A stretch of 64,000 nucleotides of DNA, taken from positions 96,684 to 160,683 of the forward strand of contig NZ_BMQY01000010.1 of assembly GCF_014648355.1 (NCBI RefSeq), read 5' to 3'. Of this stretch, positions 57,311 to 64,000 are shown piece by piece; the first letter of the stretch is position 1, and each line of letters begins with the position of its first letter. Source of the stretch: Couchioplanes azureus. GTDB taxonomy: Bacteria > Actinomycetota > Actinomycetes > Mycobacteriales > Micromonosporaceae. A program made the position numbers and the translations under genes. The notes under the pieces are model-generated. The model ran no database searches and had not been told where the DNA came from. It saw nothing but the letters and a program-made list of their open reading frames with translations.

Positions 57311-57667
57311 TCACTCGGACTGCTTCGCGGCGAGCACACAGAACTCGTTGCCCTCCGGGTCCGCGAGCACGACCCAGCTCTCGTCCTGCTGGCCGATGTC
57401 GATGGCCCGGGCGCCCATGTCGACCAGGCGCTCCACCTCGGCCTCCTGGTCGTCCGGGCGCAGGTCGAGATGGAGCCGGTTCTTCACCGTCTTGGCGTCC
57501 GGGTTGGTGCCGAACAGCAGGCCGGGCAGCGTGTCCGGGGTACGCCGGATCTCCACCTCGTCGGGCGCCTCACGCACGATGACGTAGCCGAGCGCCTCCG
57601 CCCACCAGCGCGCGAGCCGCGCCGGGTCCTCGGCGTCGACGACGATCTGTTCCCAGGTGCTGGCCAT
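57311..57667 (-). CDS. VOC family protein
   Basis: A 118-aa glyoxalase/bleomycin-resistance-type (VOC) protein: WEQIVVDAEDPARLARWWAEALGY, KNRLHLDLRPDDQEAEVERLVDMGA and VLADPEGNEFCVL are the usual beta-alpha-beta units, with His and Glu positions of the metal site partly present. Single domain, function unassigned. ATG 57667. Confidence 0.8.
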   Translation of the reverse strand: MASTWEQIVVDAEDPARLARWWAEALGYVIVREAPDEVEIRRTPDTLPGLLFGTNPDAKTVKNRLHLDLRPDDQEAEVERLVDMGARAIDIGQQDESWVVLADPEGNEFCVLAAKQSE

Positions 57668-57810
57668 TGGACACCCTCCACGAAACGCCATCGAAAGTGA
57701 CGATCATGTCACGCGGGGACGGCGGCCGCAGCACGGATCGAAACAACGCACTCGTCGTGCGACATCCTCCGGCCAGGCGCCCGACACTGGCCGAAAGGAG
57801 GAGCGACATC

Positions 57811-58305
57811 GTGATTTCGCTGAGTCATCGCCTCGCCGCCCTGGCCGAGGCCGGGCGCACCGGGGCCCTGCACATCGGCGGTACGCCGGGGGGCACCGTC
57901 TATCTCGTCGCCGGGCGCATCACCCACGCCGAGTCGCCGGCCTGCCCCGGCATCGGCGAGCGACTGATCGCGTCCGGCCGCCTCTCGGCGGTGCAGTGGC
58001 GGGCCGCGTACGACGCGGGGCACCGCGCCCGGCAGGTCGGCCGGGTGCTGCTGCGCGACGGCCACCTCGGCCACCACGAACTGGCCTGCCGAGTCGTGGC
58101 GACCATCACCGCCGTCACCCACGTGCTGCTGCAGGCGGACGACGCGCCGATGCTGTTCGTGGCCGGCGAACGGCACTGGTTCGGCACGATCGCCGAGGTG
58201 GACCTCGATCTCGGACCGCAGGCGGCACGGCGGCTGCTGGCCCGGCCGCTACCCCGGGGCGCCCGGTCGGTGCGGTGCCGGCGGCGTTCGCCGGTGCCCG
58301 GATGA
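57811..58305 (+). CDS. DUF4388-like domain protein (roadblock cluster, gene 1)
   Basis: A 164-aa protein. GRTGALHIGGTPGGTVYLVAGRITHAESPACPGIGERLIASGRL resembles the DUF4388/PATAN-like effector-of-signalling domain. The C-terminal half is a helical domain (AYDAGHRARQVGRVLLRDGHL). It is closely related to the third gene of the cluster (58898), apart from an extra C-terminal winged-helix there. The GTG at 57811 has GAAAGGAGGA just upstream. The basic C-terminal tail (ARSVRCRRRSPVPG) is odd. It begins a run of five co-oriented genes. Confidence 0.65.
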   Translation: MISLSHRLAALAEAGRTGALHIGGTPGGTVYLVAGRITHAESPACPGIGERLIASGRLSAVQWRAAYDAGHRARQVGRVLLRDGHLGHHELACRVVATITAVTHVLLQADDAPMLFVAGERHWFGTIAEVDLDLGPQAARRLLARPLPRGARSVRCRRRSPVPG

Positions 58306-58483
58306 CCATCGACGACCATGACGCACACGGGGTGCGACTCGCGATCTCAGCGTGGCCGCAGGATGGCCCATTGTGACGGCGGGACGTACGCCATCCCGCC
58401 GGAGCAAAAAATCCGGAAACACCCGACACCGCCGGCAGCGGGGACCGGCCGCCGGCGGGAGCATCACTCGGCTGAGGAGAGAT

Positions 58484-58864
58484 GTGCCCGGGGTCGAAAA
58501 CTGTCTGCAGGAGGCCATGGCGATCCCCGGCGCGATCGGCGCCAGCATCGTCGACTACACCACCGGCTTCCCGGTCGCCACGACCGGAGCCGCACCCAAC
58601 GAGGACCACGAGGCCGCGGCGGCCGGCACTGCCGACGTCGTCCAGGCCGCGCAGAGCCGGGCGCTGTTCGTCTCGGCCGTACCGCACGACCTGCTCGAGG
58701 ACCTCATCATCACGACCGCGGGGGGCTACCACCTGCTGCGGCTCGTCCAGACCGACTTCGACAGCCGGCTCGTGCTCTACGTGTGGCTCGACCGGATCCA
58801 CGGCAACCTCGCCGTGGCCCGGCGGCGCATGCAGACGCTGGCCGACGAGTTGATCGCGACGTAA
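58484..58864 (+). CDS. Roadblock/LC7-like protein (cluster gene 2)
   Basis: A 126-aa roadblock-like protein: PGVENCLQEAMAIPGAIGASIVDYTTG, DVVQAAQSRALFVSAVP and IITTAGGYHLLRLVQTDF follow the roadblock beta-alpha pattern. It is a paralogue of gene 5 (60481): both have an IDGAIG/IPGAIG start and a (L)ITTAGGYHLLR-type centre. GTG 58484 is fixed by GAGGAGAG. The gap to gene 1 is about 180 nt and could carry a promoter. Confidence 0.7.
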   Translation: MPGVENCLQEAMAIPGAIGASIVDYTTGFPVATTGAAPNEDHEAAAAGTADVVQAAQSRALFVSAVPHDLLEDLIITTAGGYHLLRLVQTDFDSRLVLYVWLDRIHGNLAVARRRMQTLADELIAT

Positions 58865-58897
58865 GGGATGACAACCCTGCGCAGTGAGGAGTTCACG

Positions 58898-59902
58898 GTG
58901 AAGCCCCCGAAGTCCGCGGCGCCCGGCCGCCTGCTCACGCAGGTCGCGGGCGAGCGGCGGACCGGCGCCCTGATCGTCGGCGGCACGCCGGGCGGCACGA
59001 TCCACCTCGACGAGGGCCTGGTGACGTACGCCGAGTCGGCCGCCGCCCCGGGCGTCGGCGAGTTGCTCACCGCGTCCGGGCGGCTGGCGGCCCGGACCTG
59101 GCAGGCGGCCCTCGACGCCGGATCGCCCCGCTCCTCGGTCGGGCGGACGCTGCTCGACCAGGGCCACATCACCCAGGGCGAGCTGGAGCTGTGCGTGCTG
59201 GGGGCGACGTACGACGCCGCGTACTTCGCGCTCTCCCCCGCCTCGGCGCCGGTCGACTTCGTGGACGGCGTCAAACACTGGCTGGGCGACCTGGTCCGCG
59301 TGGACCCGGCCGCGCTCAACCGGGAGTCGCGCCGCCGCGTCCGGCTGCTGGACGAGATCTTCCCCTACCCCCAGCTCGACACGGAGGTGGTCATCCCGGT
59401 GACCCGTCCGCCCCGCGAGCGGATCACGCTGACGGCGGCGCAGTGGGAGCTGCTGGTGCACGCGGACGGCCAGCGCACCCCGGCCGACCTGGCCCAGCTG
59501 CTCGGCCGGGCCGGCTACGCGACCATCCAGGAGCTGCGCCGGCTCGCCGCGGCCGGCCTGATCGAGCTGCCCACGCCCCGGGACGCCACCGGCGCCCCCG
59601 CGTTCGTCCGCCTGCCGCGCGCCCGGGGAACGGCGGTGGACGTGCACCGGCCGGCGCCGCCCGGGCCGGCCGTACCCGCCGCCACCGCGGCCCGGCCCGG
59701 CCTGGCCTCCGGCGACCCTCCCGCGCGCGAGCCCGACCCGGCCACGGCGAACGGCACCGCCTACCGCCCGCCCCGGCTGGCCCGGCGCAAACCGGGTGCC
59801 AAGCTGCCGAAGGAGATCGCCGCCGAACCGGCGTCCATCCATCCCGGCACGGACGAGGTCCTGCTCAAACGCATCCGCACCGCCCTGAAAGCGCTGCGGT
59901 GA
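58898..59902 (+). CDS. DUF4388-winged helix protein (cluster gene 3)
   Basis: A 334-aa protein. The N-terminal half repeats the gene 1 domain (RRTGALIVGGTPGGTIHLDEG, GVGELLTASGRLAARTWQAAL, RSSVGRTLLDQGHITQGELEL). The middle has a possible winged helix (ITLTAAQWELLVHADGQRTPADL, ELRRLAAAGLIELPT). The tail is Pro/Ala-rich and ends in a short basic helix (VLLKRIRTALKALR). GTG 58898 has GAGGAG 7 nt upstream; an ATG 30 nt earlier lacks spacing. Possible DNA-binding output of the cluster. Confidence 0.65.
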   Translation: MKPPKSAAPGRLLTQVAGERRTGALIVGGTPGGTIHLDEGLVTYAESAAAPGVGELLTASGRLAARTWQAALDAGSPRSSVGRTLLDQGHITQGELELCVLGATYDAAYFALSPASAPVDFVDGVKHWLGDLVRVDPAALNRESRRRVRLLDEIFPYPQLDTEVVIPVTRPPRERITLTAAQWELLVHADGQRTPADLAQLLGRAGYATIQELRRLAAAGLIELPTPRDATGAPAFVRLPRARGTAVDVHRPAPPGPAVPAATAARPGLASGDPPAREPDPATANGTAYRPPRLARRKPGAKLPKEIAAEPASIHPGTDEVLLKRIRTALKALR

Positions 59903-59951
59903 CGCGCGCCCCTCCCGCCGCCCGGCGGTCGACACAAAGGAGAAACCGCGG

Positions 59952-60425
59952 ATGACGGTGGACCCGGCGGTACTGAAGGAACTCGGCAACCTCCGCAACA
60001 GGCTGCCGGAGCTGTGCGGGAGCGTTCTCGCCACCGCCGACGGCATGGTGGTGGCCCACGACGCCCACGGCATCGAACCCGACAGTCTCGCCGCCCTGGC
60101 CGCCGCTCATCTCGCCCTTGCCCGGCGCTTCGCGCACGCCGTGAACCACGGCGAGTTGCGCGAGTCGGTGGTGGAGTGCGACGGCGGATACATCACCTCG
60201 TACACCGCGGGACCGAACGCCCTGCTGACCCTCGTCACGTCCGGGGGCGCGAACCTCGCCCTGGTCCATCTCGAGGCGCGCCGAGCCGTACGCCGGCTCA
60301 TGAAGCTGCTGGTCCTGGAGCCCGCCGCCCCCCGGCCGGAGATCCCGATGCAGGCGGGGCCGCCGACGCCGCTCGCCCGGCGGACACCGATGGCGACGCT
60401 GCAGAACACGATCCGAGGCCGCTGA
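59952..60425 (+). CDS. Roadblock/LC7 domain protein (cluster gene 4)
   Basis: A 157-aa protein. The roadblock fold reads LRNRLPELCGSVLATADGMVVAHDAHGIEPDSLAALAAAHLALARR, SVVECDGGYITSYTAG and LLTLVTSGGANLALVHLEARRAVRRL. It has the usual roadblock length plus a Pro-rich tail. AAAGGAGAA precedes the ATG. In conservons a roadblock protein partners a GTPase and a sensor kinase; here no such partner is present. Confidence 0.8.
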   Translation: MTVDPAVLKELGNLRNRLPELCGSVLATADGMVVAHDAHGIEPDSLAALAAAHLALARRFAHAVNHGELRESVVECDGGYITSYTAGPNALLTLVTSGGANLALVHLEARRAVRRLMKLLVLEPAAPRPEIPMQAGPPTPLARRTPMATLQNTIRGR

Positions 60426-60480
60426 GGTCTTACCCGCAACACCCCTACCCACCATCGCGAACGAAGACGGAGGAACAGAA

Positions 60481-60852
60481 ATGCCCAGTATGGAAACCGC
60501 ACTCAAAGAGGTCATGGACATCGACGGCGCCATCGGCGTCGCGCTGGTCGACCACACGAGCGGCATGGCCCTCGGCACGGCCGGCGGCGGCAAGGATCTC
60601 GACCTGACGGTCGCCGCGGCCGGCAACACGGACGTGGTCCGGGCCAAGCTCCGGGCGATGGAGATGCTCAACCTCACCGAGAAGATCGAGGACATCCTCA
60701 TCACCCTGGACACCCAGTACCACATGATCCGGCCGCTGACGAGCCGGTCGGGCAAGGGCCTGTTCCTGTACGTCGCCCTGCGCCGCGACCGCGCCAACCT
60801 GGCGATGGCCCGCCACCAGCTCAAGCGCATCGAGAACGACCTCGACGTCTGA
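60481..60852 (+). CDS. Roadblock/LC7-like protein (cluster gene 5)
   Basis: A 123-aa paralogue of gene 2: METALKEVMDIDGAIGVALVDHTSG, DVVRAKLRAMEMLNLTEKIED, ILITLDTQYHMIRPLTSR, LFLYVALRRDRANLAMARH. No extra domain. Good site (ACGGAGGAAC) before the ATG. It closes the run, followed by a strong hairpin at 60869. Confidence 0.72.
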   Translation: MPSMETALKEVMDIDGAIGVALVDHTSGMALGTAGGGKDLDLTVAAAGNTDVVRAKLRAMEMLNLTEKIEDILITLDTQYHMIRPLTSRSGKGLFLYVALRRDRANLAMARHQLKRIENDLDV

Positions 60853-60868
60853 GCGAGGCGCACGGCCA

Positions 60869-60901
60869 CGGCGGGGAGGGCACCTGGCGCCCTCCCCGCC
60901 G
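60869..60901. terminator. Convergent terminator hairpin
   Basis: CGGCGGGGAGGGC pairs with GCCCTCCCCGCCG (13 bp) around a 7-nt loop, between the last roadblock gene and convergent dusB. Confidence 0.78.
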
Positions 60902-60927
60902 GCGTCGTGTCCGCCGACCGCCCGGAC

Positions 60928-62082
60928 CTAGCCGCCGCTGTTGTCCATCTCCGCGCCCTCCGGCACGGTGTCGTCGTCGCGGCTGTCCAGCCAGCCGTAC
61001 GGCAGCGACACCTTGCCCGGCGCGTTGACCCGGCCGCGGGGCTGGCCCAGCGACTCGCGCGGGAACGGCGCGTCCGCGTCGAGCTTGCCGAGCAGGTCGT
61101 CGAGCTGGGCCAGCGACGACACCATGGACAGGCTGCGGCGCAGGTCGCCGCCGACCGGGAAGCCCTTGAGATACCAGGCGATGTGCTTGCGGAAGTCGGC
61201 GCAGCCGTGCTTCTCGTCCTCGAGCGCCTCGACCAGCAGGTGCGCGTGCCGGGACATGACGGCGGCGACCTCGCCCAGGGTCGGCAGCTCCTGGGACCGG
61301 ACCCCGTCGAAGGCGGCGTGCAGGTCCTTGAAGAGCCAGGGCCGGCCGAGGCAGCCGCGGCCGACCACCACGCCGTCGACGCCGGTGTGGGCGACCATCC
61401 GCATCGCGTCGTCGGCCTCCCAGATGTCGCCGTTGCCCAGCACCGGCACGTCGAGGGCCTGCTTGAGGGTGGCGATGGCGTCCCAGTCGGCCGTGCCCGA
61501 GTAGCGCTGCTCGGCGGTGCGGGCGTGCAGGGCGACGGCCGCGACGCCGGCCTCCTGGGCGATCAGCCCGGCCTCGACGTACGTCAGGTGGTCGTCGTCG
61601 ATGCCCTTGCGCATCTTGACCGTGACCGGGATGCCGGCCGGCGCCGCCGCGCGCACCGCCTGGGTGACGATGCGGCCGAAGAGCCTGCGCCGCCACGGCA
61701 GGGCGCTGCCGCCGCCGCGCCGGGTGACCTTGGGCACCGGGCAGCCGAAGTTGAGGTCGATGTGGTCGGCGAGGTTCTCCTCGGCGACCATGCGGGCGGC
61801 CGCCGCGGTCACGTCCGGGTCGACGCCGTAGAGCTGCAGGCTACGGAAGCCCTCGTCCGGCGCGAACTGGATCATCTTGAGCGTCTTGGGGATCCGCTCG
61901 ACCAGCGCCCGGGTGGTGATCATCTCGCAGACGTACACGCCGCCGCCCTGTTCCCGGCAGAGCCGCCGGAACGCGACATTCGTGATGCCGGCCATCGGCG
62001 CCAGCACGACGGGCGGCCACACCTGATGATTTCCCAGCGTCAGGGCCTTGGCGGAGGGTGCGAGAGTCACGTCGTCGAGCAT
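60928..62082 (-). CDS. dusB: tRNA-dihydrouridine synthase DusB-like
   Basis: A 384-aa FMN enzyme that reduces uridines in the tRNA D-loop. Seen: LAPMAGITNVAFRRLCREQGG, MIQFAPDEGFRSLQLYGVDP, HIDLNFGCPVPKVTRRGGGSAL (catalytic Cys in NFGCP) and VLGNGDIWEADDAMRM. The ATG at 62082 is used. It overlaps in the opposite strand with the long upstream frame of the next gene, which is therefore started at 62189. Usual length. Confidence 0.93.
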   Translation of the reverse strand: MLDDVTLAPSAKALTLGNHQVWPPVVLAPMAGITNVAFRRLCREQGGGVYVCEMITTRALVERIPKTLKMIQFAPDEGFRSLQLYGVDPDVTAAAARMVAEENLADHIDLNFGCPVPKVTRRGGGSALPWRRRLFGRIVTQAVRAAAPAGIPVTVKMRKGIDDDHLTYVEAGLIAQEAGVAAVALHARTAEQRYSGTADWDAIATLKQALDVPVLGNGDIWEADDAMRMVAHTGVDGVVVGRGCLGRPWLFKDLHAAFDGVRSQELPTLGEVAAVMSRHAHLLVEALEDEKHGCADFRKHIAWYLKGFPVGGDLRRSLSMVSSLAQLDDLLGKLDADAPFPRESLGQPRGRVNAPGKVSLPYGWLDSRDDDTVPEGAEMDNSGG

Positions 62083-62188
62083 GGCACAGCCCTTTCCCGG
62101 CGGGAAAACCGGAAAGATCTACGGATCCGGTTCGGCGCGCCGATCGCAGACGGAGCTTGCCCGTCTCCAGAGCCAGGACTCCGCCTTC

Positions 62189-63805
62189 ATGATCACTCGC
62201 GCACCGCGCTCCGCCGCGTCGCTGCTGTCCGCCGCAATCCTCGCCACCGGTGCACTGAGCGGGGCCGCCCTCGCCCCCGCGCCCGCCTACGCCGCCGGTG
62301 TGGCCACCGCCGTCCCGCTCAGGTTCGTCCTGCCGACCGTGGACAAGGCGACGGACGTGCTGGCCGTCGGCGGCAACGTCTGGGTGGCCGCGGGCAACGG
62401 CGTTCTCATCGCCTCGCCGTCCGGCACGGTCGGGGCGCCGGTGAACGGGCTGCTCGGAGCGAAGGCGCTCACGCTGAGCCCGGACGGGCAGAGCGTCTAC
62501 GTCTCCGCGTCCACCGGCTCGAAGATCTTCCAGCTCTCCACGTCCGGTGCGGTCCTGGGCTCTTGGACGGCCCAGAACTGCCCGGGCGAGTCGGCCGTCG
62601 CCGGCGGGGCGCTCTACTACGTGTACGGCTGCGCCGGAGCGACCGCCGGCATCGCCCGGCTGGACCTCTCCACGCACGAGGACAAGAGCGTGCTGACCAA
62701 GAACCTCATCGGCATGACGGCCGCCGGTGAGACGCTGGTCACGTACACCACCGGGGGCCAGTTGACGTCCTTCGCGATCGGCGCCGACGGAGGCCTGACC
62801 GAGCAGGCCGACAAGTTCACCAGCACCACCTACGACGCGGCGCTCTCGCCCGACGGCACCCAGCTGATCACCACGGACTACGGCAACGGCTACGGCGTGG
62901 CCCGCTACGACAGCGCGACGCTGACACCGGCCGGCACCTTCGAGACCGGGGCGTACCCGAACGCCGTCGCCTGGTCCCCGGACGGCACCAAGTTCGCCGG
63001 GATCCTGGACGCCAGTTACGAGACGTCGCCGGTGCACGTCTTCTCCGCGCAGGACGGCGCGGTGCTCACCCGCGCGACCAACGCCGGCACCACGACCTAC
63101 CAGAGCCTGGCGCACGAGGCGTCCTGGTCCGCGGACGGTCGGTACATCTACTCGCTGGCGCAGGGCTACACCGGCAACCCGTCGCTCGTGGTGACGCCCG
63201 CCGCCGGCCAGGCCAAGGCCCCGGTCACCGTCGCCGTCAAGGCGGCCTCCGCCTACGGCAGGAACCTCACGGTCACCGTGCGCACGACGAACCGCCCCGG
63301 TGCCCGGGTGACCGTGACCGTGACCCAGAACGGCACGGCCACCAAGAAGAGCCTCACGACCGACAAGAGCGGCGTCGCCACCTTGTCGCTCGCGGCGAGG
63401 GCCAGTGGCACCGTCACCGCGCGCACCGCGGGTGACCTGTCCTATCTGGCCGCGTCGGCGACGGCGAGGTTCAGCACGCCGTCCGTGGTGACCGCCAAGC
63501 TGACCGGTCAGGCGAGGACGAGGAGCGGTGTGGCCCAGTACACGTCGTACTCGAAGGTCCGGCTGAACATCCAGACCCTGCCGAAACACCGCGGCAAGGT
63601 GACCATCTCCCTTCAGCACCGCAGCGGCGGCACCTGGAAGACCGATCAGAAGGGCACCGTGCTCACCGCCACCGACGGCACGGTGCAGATCCTGCTGACG
63701 GGGGGCCGCAAGAAGGTGACCTTCCGCTTCGTGGTCAAGGCCGTCGCCGACTCGGTCGCCGGAGCCTCCCCCACCGTGATCTCGCAGTCCCTCATCGTCA
63801 ACTGA
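62189..63805 (+). CDS. Secreted beta-propeller protein with Ig-like C-terminus
   Basis: A 538-aa exported protein. Signal peptide MITRAPRSAASLLSAAILAT ... PAYAAG, then a WD40/YVTN-like beta propeller (VLAVGGNVWVAAGNGVL, LTLSPDGQSVYVSASTGSK, AAGETLVTYTTGGQL, AVAWSPDGTKFAG, ASWSADGRYIYSLAQGY). The last ~180 aa are Ig-like/chitin-binding-like repeats (TVTVRTTNRPGARVTVTV, SGTVTARTAGDLSYLAAS). No catalytic motif; a surface or cell-wall interaction role is inferred. Start ATG 62189. Confidence 0.72.
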   Translation: MITRAPRSAASLLSAAILATGALSGAALAPAPAYAAGVATAVPLRFVLPTVDKATDVLAVGGNVWVAAGNGVLIASPSGTVGAPVNGLLGAKALTLSPDGQSVYVSASTGSKIFQLSTSGAVLGSWTAQNCPGESAVAGGALYYVYGCAGATAGIARLDLSTHEDKSVLTKNLIGMTAAGETLVTYTTGGQLTSFAIGADGGLTEQADKFTSTTYDAALSPDGTQLITTDYGNGYGVARYDSATLTPAGTFETGAYPNAVAWSPDGTKFAGILDASYETSPVHVFSAQDGAVLTRATNAGTTTYQSLAHEASWSADGRYIYSLAQGYTGNPSLVVTPAAGQAKAPVTVAVKAASAYGRNLTVTVRTTNRPGARVTVTVTQNGTATKKSLTTDKSGVATLSLAARASGTVTARTAGDLSYLAASATARFSTPSVVTAKLTGQARTRSGVAQYTSYSKVRLNIQTLPKHRGKVTISLQHRSGGTWKTDQKGTVLTATDGTVQILLTGGRKKVTFRFVVKAVADSVAGASPTVISQSLIVN

Positions 63806-63808
63806 GCC

Positions 63809-63838
63809 GTGGCGCCGCCCGCGAGCGGGCGGCGCCAC
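63809..63838. terminator. Convergent terminator hairpin
   Basis: GTGGCGCCGCCCGC pairs with GCGGGCGGCGCCAC around a 2-4 nt loop, a 12-14 bp perfect stem between the secreted propeller gene and the convergent glycyl-tRNA synthetase gene. Confidence 0.78.
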
Positions 63839-63848
63839 GTCCTTCGCG

Positions 63849-64000
63849 TCAGCAGCCGGGCAGGCGCTTGATCAGGTAGTCCTCGATGGCGTCGAGGGAG
63901 ACGCGCTCCTGCTTCATGGTGTCGCGGTCGCGGACGGTCACCGCGTCGTCGGTGAGGGTGTCGAAGTCGACCGTGACGCAGAACGGGGTGCCGATCTCGT
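63849..64000 (-). CDS. glyS: Glycyl-tRNA synthetase, C-terminal part (window edge)
   Basis: Only the last 50 codons lie in the window; the gene continues past the right edge. The visible end reads IGTPFCVTVDFDTL, DDAVTVRDRDTMKQERV and DAIEDYLIKRLPGC followed by TGA. That is the anticodon-binding C-terminus of class II glycyl-tRNA synthetase, which charges tRNA-Gly. It is close to dusB and dnaG/dgt, a normal arrangement in actinobacteria. Confidence 0.88.
   Translation of the reverse strand, partial: EIGTPFCVTVDFDTLTDDAVTVRDRDTMKQERVSLDAIEDYLIKRLPGC

Overview
The window is high-GC actinobacterial chromosome. Its gene content (SPFH and YihY proteins, roadblock/DUF4388 genes, a SARP-like regulator, a dusB / glycyl-tRNA synthetase / dgt / dnaG neighbourhood, frequent GTG starts) fits a filamentous actinomycete. 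Micromonosporaceae (Actinoplanes-like) is my best guess, but it is an inference from style and context, not from a marker gene.

Layout. (A) 1-2950: SPFH protein, then a nitroreductase-pirin pair divergent from a MarR regulator, with three palindromes between them. (B) 2951-11030: an accessory 'graveyard'. It holds a YbaB-like gene followed by a broken type-VII-associated target gene, orphan small genes, IS remnants, a lipoprotein, an Imm-5-like immunity gene, a truncated HIT gene, an apparently intact two-gene unit (P-loop NTPase plus membrane protein, 7632-10272), and the decayed C-terminus of an older integrase. (C) 11031-27852: a complete actinomycete integrative and conjugative element (AICE, pSAM2-like) of about 16.8 kb. 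It is inserted in the 3' end of a CAU-anticodon tRNA and bounded by a 38-bp direct repeat with one mismatch. Its left part is cargo and regulation: small HTH genes, DUF3800, a PP2C phosphatase, an APH-like kinase and an XRE-TPR regulator. Its right part is one tightly coupled operon: SCO3933-like, membrane protein, TraB/FtsK, two DUF6197-like genes, an HExxH protein, small genes, DUF2637, an HUH replication initiator, Xis and Int. (D) 27900-37800: FAD oxidoreductase, TPR-BTAD regulator, secreted PI-PLC-like protein, and an operon coding an ECF sigma factor, a membrane protein, a small membrane protein and a fused deacetylase/glycosyltransferase; tRNA-Asn; a YtxH-like protein. (E) 37841-47060: ROK regulator, sugar ABC transporter (ATPase, permease, binding lipoprotein), Gfo/Idh/MocA dehydrogenase and two TIM-barrel isomerase-like genes. 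(F) 47100-52740: YihY, TPR-GGDEF, and a three-gene ABC exporter. (G) 52860-64000: secreted proteins, dnaG, dgt, a VOC protein, a five-gene roadblock/DUF4388 cluster, dusB, and the 3' end of a glycyl-tRNA synthetase gene.

How they work together. The AICE should excise and integrate through Int/Xis, replicate through the HUH initiator and transfer as double-stranded DNA through TraB. A promoter with a palindrome inside its spacer, next to the XRE-TPR gene, is the likely master switch. A 16-bp palindrome found three times in the transfer operon and a 25-bp palindrome in a duplicated rep leader are further control or origin candidates. Outside the element, the most interesting units are the NTPase/membrane pair, the roadblock/DUF4388 cluster with no GTPase or kinase beside it, and the sigma-factor operon that ends in an exopolysaccharide synthase.
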